A DNA stretch of 64,000 nt from Ascaris suum (lineage: Eukaryota; Nematoda; Chromadorea; Rhabditida; Ascarididae), in the NCBI GenBank assembly GCA_013433145.1, contig CM024170.1:310001-374000 (forward strand), read 5' to 3'. Shown one piece after another: positions 1 through 10,920 of this stretch; position 1 is the first letter of the stretch, and every line of letters starts with the position of its first letter. The notes below the pieces were generated by a model that did not search any database, had not been told where the DNA came from, and saw only the letters and a list, made by a program, of their open reading frames with translations. The translations under genes were made by a program, and so were the position numbers.

Positions 1-587
1 TTGTTGTGCTTTAGTTTAGACGGCAGATTTAATGAGTGTGGCGTTGTATGCGATATTTCATCTTTCTGACTACAAGTTGTGGGATCGTGTTGCTCGAGCC
101 CCAAGGTCGGCTGATCGCTGAATAAGTCATGCATTTATCTAGCGTAATGCATTTTCTCGCAAACGGCAATCGTGGCAGCAGGTCGTATCAAATTTTTCCA
201 CGCCTCATCTTGGCGTTTGCTAAATCGTACACAAGTGGGTCTACCTTAGAGCATTATCTCCTACTAGACAGTGCTTCCGTATGGCAACGTTTCTTTTTGC
301 AGCTTGCTTGTATTTGATCGTGACAATTTCACTATGCATCGTTAAGAATAGGTTCGATTTATTGGGAGAAAGTTGTCTGTGCTAAGTGTTGAGTTTACGG
401 AAAGAGGATTTATTAGAGAGCCGAGCTGATATGAAAGACGAATATGGCTTTCTGTTTATTAGGGGAGAAGAAACGGAGGTTTCATTATTTTACGTATTAT
501 TGCTCCTAAGTGGTATTTTGAACTGTGTGAGATGTTGCTTTTAACGTTTTCCTTTCGCGTTCGCAGTTGAGGAATCTTTGATTTCAG
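1..587 (+). other. Probable intron upstream of the first visible HUWE1 exon
   Basis: No convincing exon is seen here. Open frames are short and lack paired splice signals. The stretch ends in the acceptor ATTTCAG just before the exon at 588, so it is most simply the 3' part of a HUWE1 intron. The N-terminal armadillo-like region and UBA domain of HUWE1 would lie beyond the left edge. Confidence 0.5.
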
Positions 588-740
588 TTGGAGGATGGCG
601 AATCAGCCGAGATGAGTGAAGAGAGGAAGGATGCAGATGGTGAAGAGGTGGAAAAGGGTACTGAAGAAGAGACACCGCCTCCACTCAGCGAGGTCACTTC
701 ACTTGACGTGAACGCTATTCTCGAAACCACTTGTTCAGAG
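588..740 (+). CDS. HUWE1: HUWE1 exon a: acidic linker after the UBA region
   Basis: The acceptor ATTTCAG ends at 587 and the donor GTAAAA starts at 741. The exon has 51 codons, phase 0 on both sides. It is very rich in Glu and Asp (EDGESAEMSEERKDADGEE near its start) and then turns helical at its end. In human HUWE1 a comparable Glu-rich segment sits between the UBA/UIM region and the next helical block. An upstream AG at 564-565 was not used because that frame meets a stop. Confidence 0.75.
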
Positions 741-3700
741 GTAAAAGCTTTCTTTGTAAAATTTAAATGAGCTCGAGAGGGATGTATGAACGGCTTGTGG
801 ATGAGGTGTAGAGGGGTCATTTATCTGTAGAGACTGGCAGCGGGGAGCTGGGGTCTCCTTTGTTACACTGATGCGTAATCGTGGATATGGGCCAATTAAT
901 ATCACTTAAGGCATCGTCGAGGAAATGATTTTCAAAGTTCCGCGATAGAAATTTGCAGAAACGAATGAAGCAGTTTTGGCGTTCATTTTTTTCTCGGCTT
1001 CGAACTATGCGAACTCTAATTTGTGCAGTAGAAGCCTTCATCCGTGCTGCAATCTGTGTATGGCTGTCGACGTGTAACGTTTCTACGATGTATGCATCCC
1101 ACCTATTCCTAACAGATTTCTGAGTCAGCGAGAGGGGGGGGGGGGGGTGGAGGGGTGAGAAGGGACAAGCGAGGAGAGAAGGTAATGTAGTGAGAGCTTG
1201 AGGATGAGCCCATTTCTGAAGTCGTGTGAACGATGTAGATGAAGTTTGTCTGTTTCGCAACGAAGTATGTGGATCGTTGACGGAATAAGGAGGAATTGAG
1301 TGTTGTTCTGTTTGATTTGATTTGATAGAAAGCCTGTTTCAGGTTGTGCCAGCATGCATGCAGATGATCGAGTTGGGCGTCGAGCTAGTGTTTAATACAT
1401 CGGAATTGCTACTTGCCATCGTAAATGATGTCAATGCAGAGTGGCGATGCGATGTCCTGGTGAAGCAGTATTTAGTTAATGACATCCTTGCTATGCTTCG
1501 GAATCTAACCACTGATCCGGTTTGTTGCATCCTTCATGGATTTTTAATAGGACATAACACGTTGGAATAAATCAGTACTTGTGGAATTTAGCTAGTGTTT
1601 ATATTTGCAGAATAAGTGCTTTCGACGTGTCTTTTTACACGCTATCGTTTACTCAGATGGGATTCAAGTTTTATTATAAAGTTTTGCAATAGGGACTTGG
1701 AGACGTTTAGAATTGATGGAACTATAAAGTTTTTCGTATGTAAATGGGGATTGTCGCGTCAGCCGGCGAAAGAGACAAAATAAAATTCCAGCGAAATGAA
1801 TGGAAGGATTTTGTTGAAGATTTCGTGGGAAAGGAAAGATAGAATCCCCACATTGTCGTGAGAGGATTCTGTGTCTCCTGCCGTTGTTGTCATCCTTTTA
1901 AGTGTACTTAACTCTCGATGCCTTGTCTTAGTCACCTTTTCTATATATTCACAAAGCCCGCGACCTCCCTTGCTGCCGCCTATACATTCGTTGCGTTTCT
2001 GCCGCGATAGGGTAATTAAGCGTGGATTCATATGCAGTTGAGGATGGTGTAAGTATAATTAAAAACGGTTCTCAAAATGCACAAAAATGACTAAATTGAT
2101 GCTAAAGCTGGAAATTCCTATCGAAGATGGGTGTTTTCACGGTCGATGAAAGTGATCTAAGTTGACTCCGTTCGTGATTGCCTTCAGCACTTCTCAGCAA
2201 AGAGGAAAATGAAAATGGCAATTGTCTTTAAATTGCAGCTTACCTCCGTTTTTGTAAGTTGAAACGGGTGTAATGAGATGTGAATTATATTAAAGAGAGT
2301 GATTTAAAGAGAAGCGAGTGAGGAATATGTGTTTCTTCAGAGCAACGAGGCTATAGTACACACGTTATCGACACGTCTTCACTTAAGTTGCCTACTGTGG
2401 GCGGCGATCGCGAACGATTATCTCAGCGAATGTGCACAATCCTCGTTGCAATGCGTGCTGCTTTCGACGCTTGAACTGACCGCTTCTACACTACAATGCT
2501 CACATGCACTCGTCAAATCCTTTTTTTTCTTCTTAAACAGTTTGGTTTGCAAACAGCAAACTAACCCTCTATCCTCCATTCTCTTCTTTTTTTGCTTGTT
2601 TTCTTGCTCAGTATCCTGTGTATGCATTTTGGGATTTCGCTGTATCAGAATTACTCTCCTTTTCCGTGCTGGAGAAGATGGTTAAATGAGGCAGAATGTT
2701 AACGCCTGATCCAGGTATTATTTTGCAGGATTTTTCTGGGTATATGCATCCATTTTTGTGAATCTTTTCGAGGCTGAAATATTGAGAATGATTTTTAAAT
2801 CTTTTCTCGCAAGCTTAAAAGTCGTTGGTGTTGTCGTGAAACATCGACAAAGTGGATTCAATCTTTTCTTGATAAATTGCTTAGAAAACTCTCAGCTTAG
2901 ATAGCTTAGGTTTATTTACTGCAGTCCGAGTACACATGTAAGCATTAACCTTATTGTTGGCATGGTATCACACGATTACTGTTGGTCCGTATTCATTCCA
3001 GTTGTCATTATGTAAAACTTTTAAAGGTATTCCAATTGTTTTTCATACATGAATGTGGAACGTTTCGACGCATATGGCTCACTTACATTTTAGGCTGATT
3101 GCTCCAATTTGTCTATGGCTAGATCTTTACGAGAAGATGCTTACGGTGAAGTGCAACAGAGCCAAATTGGAAAAGGTATGGTGTTTTGTGCAAAGAATAC
3201 TTGTCAGTATTTTGTGCTGATATTTTAAGACAACATTTTAAATAAACACTAGCAGTTTGTAAAAAAGTTTGCTTTCAGTGAGTGCACCCGTTAAAAATTC
3301 ACTAATCATCTGCCCCGAAGCGGCATATTCGAGCGCTATCGGATGCAAGTTTTTAATCTGAACCCAGGATGGAGATGTGGGCAAAGTAAGCAGAACGAAG
3401 AGAGGATGCGATTTAGATGGGAACTGATTTGCTCTAGCGGTTTCCGAGGCGAATGCACACGTGATGCGTTTACTCGCACATAGGAAAAACAGCATAATTT
3501 TGGTATGATCAGGGTGTTGGCTATATGCGTTGAGTATTTTAGGTGGTAGAGTCGCTGTCTTGGAAGTACTGGGATGCGGACGAGAGGGGTGGCACGTTTA
3601 TGTGGGTAAACTATCGACCGGCGTCATCGCATATCCTCACGCGTGCTTTCATGGAGGGGAGAGCAGGTGCAAAGTTAAGCATAGCGGGCAAGCACTACGC

Positions 3701-6700
3701 CGTAAGTTTCATTACGATGTGTCAGCGCAACGTCGACTCACACGTCGAACGACCGATCACTGTTGTTGCACGTCTCAAGGAAGACGCGAATATCGAACTT
3801 TTTTTCAAAGCGGTAAATCATTTCACTGTTTTGTTTGCGTTTCATAGCACTTACCTCAGTTGAGCGTATTTCTGCATAGTGGACGGTTGCCTATTTGCAT
3901 CGTTGCATAGTGTCACTTTGAACGTGGAAGATTGAGAGACTAGTTGGCAGTGAGCTTGTTTACATAGTTACAAAAATTCAATTTCATTGGTCTCACGTTT
4001 TGTAGATAGCGATTTTTTAAAATTTATTTCCGGTCCGGAACAGATGATCCCATAATGTGTTGGGGATATATTGATACGTTGTATAAATTGGGGCATGTTT
4101 AAAAGAAGAAAGTGGCGTTCAGGATTGAAAATTACGCTGGAACCATGCTGCTGCTAGGAATATTTTTTCCCAGAGCTCAGAACTGAGCTGTGAAGTTCCG
4201 GAAATGTTGGTGAATGGGAATGTGCTGTTTTGTATGCAAACAAAATCTGAAGCCCTTGTAATATGGGATGCTGTGTAAATGCATGGAGCGGTTAGGAACA
4301 TTTATATACCAGAAGCGAAGTGAGTACAGTATATGAGAGTAGATGGGCATTTTGGAGAGGCATGGTTACGTTGAGCTTATATTGTAAGGATGATGCGGTC
4401 GTGGAGTGGAACGAGGTAGTACGTGCGCGTATGGTACCCGCGGTTATAGCATTAATGGGCTCGTCGGGACTCGATTCGAACGCCTTCCACGCGCTTCTTA
4501 TTCTCGCTGCTCGAATAACGCGCAGCGCCGAAGTGGCCAGTGAAATGCTAAGGGTAATTGTTTTCATCAAGTTTTGTTGATTTGTTTATTTATGTGTATG
4601 TGCGCCGTGTGCGTTTGTGTGTGGGGGTGCGGGCATATGTGATCTACTTATTACTTTTTTAGACAATAATTGCGTTAAATTAGTGATCGTTTATGGTAGA
4701 CATACAGTTGTTGCGTTAGAATCAACAATGTGCTCAGTTGGTGCACTTGTGCTGGAACATTCAGCGCAGGGGAGGGGGGTTCATCATGAATCGTTTATTT
4801 TCATGACGTTGAGTGTTATTGAAATGCTTAGAAAGTAATGTTCAAATTTTTCGACAAGCATAGATTTTATTGAAGTATTGAGGCAAAAATGACGAAGCAT
4901 GTAGGAGTTTAATGAGCATGCTGGAAGGCGAGGTTGTTTTTTTTGTAGCAGGGAGGCGTGCAGGCCGTTGTCAACGTGGCCGGCTGTCCATTTGCAACGA
5001 GAGCCCTGCTGGTAGCGCTGGTTGTGCGTCACTGTCTTGATGACGAAACATCGTTGTGCCAAATATTTGAGAAAACAATCCGCACGGTAGCAGCCGGAGG
5101 ATATACGCTTAATCCGCCATCCACTCGTTGGCATCACAGGTCGGCCATTCATCGGAAATTCGTTTATTTGCACTAGGATCTGAGTCAAGTCTCATTTCTA
5201 CTTAATCACAAACAATGCAAGATTCCATTTGACGGTTTCCTAGTGTTGACCTGATGCACTGGGGGGGGGGGGGGAGGGGATCGCTGGTTGTTGAGGAATG
5301 TGGCATATCCTTAGTACGGTTCCGAAATTAAAATGGCTGGATTAATCAGCTGCTAATGCTGCACTGCTTCTGGTCACTGCGCGCGATTGCTAAAGCCGCT
5401 ATGCTTACAATCTCATTAAAGAAATTTTTTGAGAATATACAACTTAGGACTGGATTCTTTTATAGTTATTACTTGCATGAGGGATAGTTTTACTTTCCGA
5501 TTGACATGTGGGATATCATTGATTATTGAAGCGATTTGGCGTCAGTCGTTTGTGCTTTGTAGCTATCACCAATCATTGGCTTTGAAAATTGTTGTGTGAT
5601 GTTTGAGTTGCTAAAGTCACGGAAAAAAATCTTTTGGTAGGCTAGAAGACTTTTTGATCGTAAATCAAAATACTTATGTTCAGTACATTCCGTTCCTGGA
5701 CTGGAGGGGGAGGGGGGAGGGGAGAGGAAATAGTAGGTCTAGTTATGATGCCTGGTAGTGCTGTTAAAGATGTGAGGTATACATCTTTATGATTGTTTTA
5801 ATGCATTTTACATTCAAGGATGCCGCGAACAACAAGGGAATGGCTGCATGCGATGCACGCATTGGCACCACTGTGTGCACGCCATCCACGTCTGTTCGTT
5901 TCGACGATGGAACATGTTGCACGTAAGCAGAATGGACAGATCACCACCGTGCCGATGCCTCCTTCTGAGGGTGGACCGAAGCTGCCTCCTCCATCTGCTC
6001 CTGTTAGGCAGGTCAGTTATGCCACTCTTTCTTCCATTCCCTTTTTTCACTTCTTTTCTTCTGCCTTCGCACCATCCATTTGTCCAACACAAGCCTTTGG
6101 TTGCTCAATTCGTTGTCTCTTCAGTGTTAAAACAAACATATGGTGCATTGTCCTGAGAGGATGTCGAATCCCGTTGAATTCGACTGTAGAACATCAGTCA
6201 CTGATATGTTTTTGTTGGATTAATTAAGAGCTGTCTTGTTTTGAGTAGGCTTCATTTTTAGTCTGCAAGAGTTAGAAGCTGTGTTGTGAGCCGATGAGCT
6301 AAAATAAGCGCACAGTTGCAGGTGGTGCAGCAATTGATGGTCCACGTAATGGACTTCTCCTGGGAGGACAGCAGCCGTGTTGTGACGCGCGCCACACTGA
6401 TACGTTTGATCGCTGAACTAGTGAAGAGCTATAGTGCGGTGGCAATGCTTGTTGCCGAATCGCAACATGCGAGCACTCATTCAGCACTGCTCACGCTGCT
6501 CGACAAATGCACTGTAGCCGTGCCGGATACTGAGTGCAGCGATTCCACTGCGTCTGCTATAGAACTTCTAACAGCTGTGAAGAGCCTCGTCATTGCGTTG
6601 GCTTCATGCAACCATTCACCAAAGGTATATCCTAATTAAGAATGATGTGCTTTTTTATACGCCATTGTTTGTATACACGGATCTAGATAATCCTCAGGTG

Positions 6701-7072
6701 AGATGATGGGCCTTCCGATATAGGTAGTCGTTTTTCTTTTTTTTGATGGGGGAGTATTGCATTGCCTAAACCATGGCTCTGACACATTTAGAAGATGAAG
6801 CATCATAGAAATTTTTAACTCTTTCGGGCTTATTATGAAATTTGAGAATAGGAGACTTGTTTAGCTATGAGGATTGGAAGTAATGGGTGACGAGGATGAA
6901 ATTGGAGTTATTTTTTCTCACCATTGGTCCGTTTACTCTTCGTTTGTTTGGCATGTCATATCGGCAGATATGAAAGCAGTATTAAATCTCGCTTGCCTTT
7001 TTTCTTTCTTTTTTTGGCGGAGAGGAGAAATTTTCAGGCACAAGAGGCGTTAGTGGAACGTTTTATCTATAA
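588..7072 (+). CDS. HUWE1: HUWE1-type HECT E3 ubiquitin ligase, middle section (ten exons, both ends missing)
   Basis: HUWE1 (Mule/ARF-BP1; eel-1 in C. elegans) is a very large E3 that ubiquitinates substrates such as p53, Mcl-1 and Myc through a C-terminal HECT domain. Ten plus-strand exons here translate to about 730 residues. From memory they align in order with roughly residues 1400-2100 of the ~4370-residue human protein. They cover the acidic stretch after the UBA domain, a helical block, the WWE domain, and the helical block with the motif LIRLIAELVKSYSAVA (human [16 protein letters not shown]-like). Exons: 588-740, 1343-1519, 2341-2511, 3094-3175, 3543-3812, 4389-4553, 4952-5139, 5819-6011, 6322-6624, 7038-7072. 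Phases agree at all junctions except 2511/3094. The last exon is broken at 7073 and the UBA and HECT domains lie outside. The reading frames are otherwise clean, so this part looks functional. Confidence 0.9.
1134..1147 (+). repeat. Poly-G tract (G14)
   Basis: A run of 14 G followed by TGGAGGGG, inside a HUWE1 intron. Similar tracts lie at 5261-5274, 60042-60053 and 63134-63143. Confidence 0.98.
1343..1519 (+). CDS. HUWE1: HUWE1 exon b: helical block upstream of WWE
   Basis: The acceptor TGTTTCAG ends at 1342 and the donor is GTTTGT at 1520. There are 59 codons in phase 0. The pattern around AEWRCDVLVKQYLVNDI matches the human stretch around ADYRDMILKQVVNQV, and the preceding helix also matches (ELLLAIVNDVN against the human DLIMTAIKRNG). 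This is part of the alpha-solenoid scaffold. Confidence 0.85.
2341..2511 (+). CDS. HUWE1: HUWE1 exon c: helical block upstream of WWE
   Basis: The acceptor TTTCTTCAG ends at 2340 and the likely donor is GTCAAA at 2512. There are 57 codons in phase 0, giving a helical segment with TRLHLSCLLWAAIANDYL. This lines up with the human ATRILLLTLLFEEL segment. The 3' end is the weak point: the donor is poor and its phase does not fit the next recognised exon, so a small exon may be missed between 2512 and 3093, or the donor lies elsewhere. Confidence 0.75.
3094..3175 (+). CDS. HUWE1: HUWE1 exon d: segment leading into the WWE domain
   Basis: The acceptor ACATTTTAG ends at 3093 and the donor GTATGG starts at 3176. 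The exon reads one base, then 27 codons including ICLWLDLYEKMLTV and NRAKLEK. Human HUWE1 has a closely similar LLLIDFYEKTAISSKRRAQ segment immediately before its WWE domain. It exits in phase 0, which fits the WWE exon. Its entry needs two bases from the preceding exon, which the model above does not supply. Confidence 0.8.
3543..3812 (+). CDS. HUWE1: HUWE1 exon e: WWE domain
   Basis: There are 90 codons in phase 0, acceptor GTATTTTAG, donor GTAAAT at 3813. It encodes a WWE domain, a fold that binds iso-ADP-ribose in several ubiquitin and PARP proteins. Visible landmarks are the first aromatic pair in SWKYWDADERGG (human NWRWFDDRSGRW), the central ILTRAFMEGRAGAKLSIAGK (human [20 protein letters not shown]), and the end strand YAVSFITMCQRNVDSHVERP (human [20 protein letters not shown]). 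All core strands appear to be present, so the domain looks intact. This exon is the most specific evidence for the HUWE1 assignment. Confidence 0.92.
4389..4553 (+). CDS. HUWE1: HUWE1 exon f: helical segment after WWE
   Basis: The donor GTAATT starts at 4554. The start is less sure: an AG at 4387-4388 gives phase 0 and begins DDAVVEWNEVV, while an earlier AG at 4336-4337 would also keep phase 0. The sequence RARMVPAVIALMGSSGLDS followed by NAFHALLILAARITRSAE matches the human run with MVTVLIRACVSMLG and LHATLRLCLRLTRD. The long charged linker found after the WWE domain in human HUWE1 is absent or very short here. Confidence 0.85.
4952..5139 (+). CDS. HUWE1: HUWE1 exon g: helical segment
   Basis: The acceptor TTTGTAGCAG ends at 4951 and the donor is GTCGGC at 5140. 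It enters in phase 0 and leaves in phase 2. The stretch VVRHCLDDETSLCQIFEKTI followed by RTVAAGG matches human [20 protein letters not shown] and RSAATSG almost position by position. The split codon AG|G joins correctly to the next exon. Confidence 0.88.
5261..5274 (+). repeat. Poly-G tract (G14)
   Basis: A run of 14 G followed by AGGGGA, in the HUWE1 intron between 5139 and 5819. Confidence 0.98.
5819..6011 (+). CDS. HUWE1: HUWE1 exon h: helical segment and Pro-rich linker
   Basis: The acceptor ACATTCAAG ends at 5818 and the donor GTCAGT starts at 6012. One base completes the preceding codon, then 64 codons. The first half (EWLHAMHALAPLCARHPRLF) corresponds to the human segment with YILRVLGPAACRNPDIF. 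The second half is Pro-rich (PSEGGPKLPPPSAPVRQ), like the human linker that follows the same helices. Confidence 0.85.
6322..6624 (+). CDS. HUWE1: HUWE1 exon i: conserved RLIAELVKSY helical block
   Basis: The acceptor CAGTTGCAG ends at 6321 and the donor GTATAT starts at 6625. There are 101 codons in phase 0. ATLIRLIAELVKSYSAVAML is nearly the same as human [20 protein letters not shown], one of the best conserved stretches of the HUWE1 scaffold. The rest (SALLTLLDKC and the helical end with KSLVIALASC) fits the human helices that follow. The exon is clean and its splice sites are good. Confidence 0.9.
6799..6952 (+). repeat. 154-bp direct repeat, copy 1 (inside the HUWE1 intron)
   Basis: It begins AGCATCATAGAAATTT and ends CGTTTGTTTGGC. 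By eye it is identical base for base to 7073-7226. It lies between the exon ending at 6624 and the truncated exon at 7038. Confidence 0.95.
7038..7072 (+). pseudogene. HUWE1: Start of the next HUWE1 exon, cut off at a repeat junction
   Basis: A good acceptor (AATTTTCAG, ending at 7037) is followed in phase 0 by AQEALVERFIYK, which fits the human continuation around HARLQAVMCII. No donor follows. At 7073 the second copy of a 154-bp direct repeat begins, and the frame reads into a stop at 7077-7079. The first copy of that repeat lies in the preceding intron, so the exon appears to have been interrupted by a duplicated piece of its own intron, or the join is an assembly error. Confidence 0.65.
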
Positions 7073-7226
7073 AGCATCATAGAAATTTTTAACTCTTTCG
7101 GGCTTATTATGAAATTTGAGAATAGGAGACTTGTTTAGCTATGAGGATTGGAAGTAATGGGTGACGAGGATGAAATTGGAGTTATTTTTTCTCACCATTG
7201 GTCCGTTTACTCTTCGTTTGTTTGGC
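7073..7226 (+). repeat. 154-bp direct repeat, copy 2 (truncates the HUWE1 exon and abuts the AT array)
   Basis: Identical to 6799-6952. On its left it joins HUWE1 coding sequence, on its right it joins the AT minisatellite without a spacer. In copy 1 the right flank is different (ATGTCATATCGG). Perfect identity means a very recent duplication or an assembly artefact. Confidence 0.95.
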
Positions 7227-10200
7227 TTTATAAATATTTATATTTAAATAAATATTTAAATATTTATAAATATAAATAATAAATATAAATATAAATTTAT
7301 AATTTATATTTATATTTATTATTTATATTTATATTTATAATTTATATTTATATTTATAATTTATATTTATATTTATAATTTATATTTATATTTATAATTT
7401 ATATTTATATTTTATAATTTATATTTATATTGATAATTTATATTTATATTTATAATTTATATATATTTATAATTTATATTTATATTTATAATTTATATTT
7501 ATATTTTTTAATTTATATTTATATTTATATTTTATAATTTTAATTTATATTTATATTTATAATTTTAATTTATATTTATATTTATAATTTATATTTATAT
7601 TTATGATTTATATTTATATTTATAATTTATATTTATATTTATAATTTTATATTATATTTATAATTTATATTTATATTTATAATTTATATTTATATTTAGA
7701 ATTTATATTTATATTTATAATTTATATTTATATTTATAATTTATATTTATATTTATAATTTATATTTATATTTATATTTATTTATATTTATTATTTTAAT
7801 TTATATTTATATTTATAATTTTAATTTATATTTATATTTATAATTTATAATTTATATTTATATATTTATAATTTTAATTTATATTTATATTTATAATTTT
7901 ATTTATATTTATATTTATAATTTATATTTATATTTATAATTTATATTTATATTTATAATTTATATTTATATTTATAATTTATATTTATATTTATAATTTT
8001 TATTATATTTATATTTATAATTTATTATTTTTTTATATTATAATTTATATTTATATTTATAATTTATATTTATATTTATAATTTATATTTATATTTATAA
8101 TTTATATTTATATTTATATTTATAATTTATATTTATATTTATATTTTATATTTTATTTATAATTTTAATTTATATTTATATTTATAATTATATTTATATT
8201 TAATTTATATTTATATTTATAATTTATATTTATATTTATATTTATATTTATATTTATAATTTATATTTATATTTATAATTTATATTTATATTTATAATTT
8301 ATATTTATATTTTTAATTTATATTTATATTTATTATTTTATATTTATATTTATATTTTATATATTTTAATTTATATTTATATTTATAATTTTAATTTATA
8401 TTTATATTTATAATTTTAATTTATATTTATATTTTATAATTTATAATTTATATTTATATTTATAATTTTTATTATTTTATATTTATATTTTTATATTTAT
8501 ATTTATAATTATATTTATATTTATAATTTATTTTTATATTTATAATTTTATATTTATATTTATAATTTATATTTATATTTATTAATTTATATTTTTATTA
8601 ATTTTTAATTTATATTTATATTTTAATTTATATTTATATTTATAATTTATATTTATATTTATAATTTATATTTATATTTATATTTATATTTATATTTATA
8701 TTTATATTAATATTTATATTATATTTATATTTATTTTATAATTTTTAATTTTATATTTATATTTATATTTATAATTTTAATTTATATTTATATTTATAAT
8801 TTTAATTTATATTTATATTTATAATTTTAATTTATATTTATATTTATATTTTTAAATTTATATTAATTTTTATAATTTATAATTTATATTTTATTTATAA
8901 TTTATATTTATATTTTTATAATTTATATTTATATTTATAATTTATAATTATTTATAATTTATATTTATTTTATAATTTATATTTATATTTATAATTTTAA
9001 TTTTATTTATATTTAATTATTTTATTTATATTAAATTTATATTTATATTTATAATTTATATTTATATTTTATTTTAATTTATATTTATATTTATAATTTT
9101 AATTTATATTTATATTTATAATTTTAATTTATATTTATATTTATTAATTTTAATTTATATTATAATTTATTTAATTTTAATTTATATTTATATTTATAAT
9201 ATTTAATTTATATTTATATTTTATAATTTTAATTTATATTTATATTTATATTTTAATTTATATTTATTTATTTATAATTTATAATTTATATTTATATTTA
9301 TTATTTTTTAAATTTATATTTATATTTATAATTTTAATTTATATTTATATTTATAATTTTATTTTATATTTTATATTTATATTTTAATTTATATTTATAT
9401 TTATAATTTTAATTTATATTTAATTTATAATTTTAATTTATATTTATATTTATAATTTTAATTTATATTTATATTTATAATTTTAATTTATATTTATATT
9501 TATAATTTTATATTTATATTTATAATTTATATTTTATTTATAATTATATTTATATTTATTATTTTAATTTTATTTATATTTATAATTATATTTATATTTA
9601 TAATTATAATTTATAATTTATATATTATATTTATATTTATTAATTTTAATTTATATTTATATTTATAATTTTATTTTATATTTATATTTATAATTTAATT
9701 TATATTTATATTTATAATTTTAATTTATATTTATATTTATAATTTTAATTTTATATTTATATTTATAATTTATATTTATATTTATATTTATATTTATATT
9801 TATAATTTATATTTATATTTTAATTTATATTTATATTTATATTTATATTTATATTTATTATTTTTAATTTATATTTAATTTTTATATATTTTAATTTATA
9901 TTTATATTTATATTTTTTTTTATATTTATATTTATATTTTAATTTATATTTATATTTTTAGTTTATATTTATATTTATAATTATATTTATATTTTATAAT
10001 TTATATTTATATTTATAATTTATATTTATATTTATAATTTTATATTTATATTTATATTTTTATTTATTTGTAATTTATATATTTATAATTTTATTTATTT
10101 ATAATTTTATAATTTATATTTATATTTGTAATTTATATTTATATTTATAGTTTATATTTATATTTATAATTTTATTTATATTTATAATTTTATATTTATA

Positions 10201-10920
10201 TTTATAATTTATATTTATATTTATAATTTATATTTATATTTATAATTTATATTTATATTTATAATTTATATTTATATTTATAATTTATATTTATGTTTAA
10301 TTTATATTTATATTTATAATTTATATTTATATTTATAATTTATATTTATATTTATAATTTATATTTTATATTTATAATTTTTATTATATTATAATTTATA
10401 TTTATATTTATATTATTTATATTTATATTTATAATTTATATTTATATTTATAATTTATATTTATATTTATAATTTATATTTATATTTATATTTTATATTT
10501 ATATTTAATAATTTATATTTATATTTATAATTTATATTTATTATTTTAATTTATATTTATATTTATAATTTATATTTATATTGATAATTTTATTATATAT
10601 TTATAATTTATTTATATATATTTATAATTTATAATTTATATTTATAATTTATATTTATATTTATAATTTATATTTATATTTATAATTTATATTTATATTT
10701 ATAATTTATATTTATAATTTAATTTATATTTATATTTTAATTTAATTTATATTTATGTTTATAATTTATATTTATATTTATAATTTTAATTTATATTTAT
10801 ATTTATAATTTTAATTTATATTTATATTTATAATTTTAATTTATATTTATATTTATAACTTTAATTTATATTTTGTTATATTTGTTATATTTATATTTAT
10901 AATTTTTTATTTATAACTTT
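7227..10920. repeat. AT minisatellite array, about 3.7 kb, 19-bp unit
   Basis: Almost only A and T. The basic unit is TAATTTATATTTATATTTA (19 bp), repeated in tandem. A common longer form inserts TTTTAA after the first TAA (25 bp), and many units have small length changes. The first ~60 bases use the complementary phase (AAATATTTAAATATTTATAAATATAAATA) before the array settles. No coding content. The size in the real genome may differ because such arrays collapse in assembly. Confidence 0.95.

Noticed and set aside
817..1260. A 147-codon minus-strand open frame in a HUWE1 intron
   Set aside because: It runs through the poly-G tract (Pro-rich product) and has no recognisable features or splice borders.
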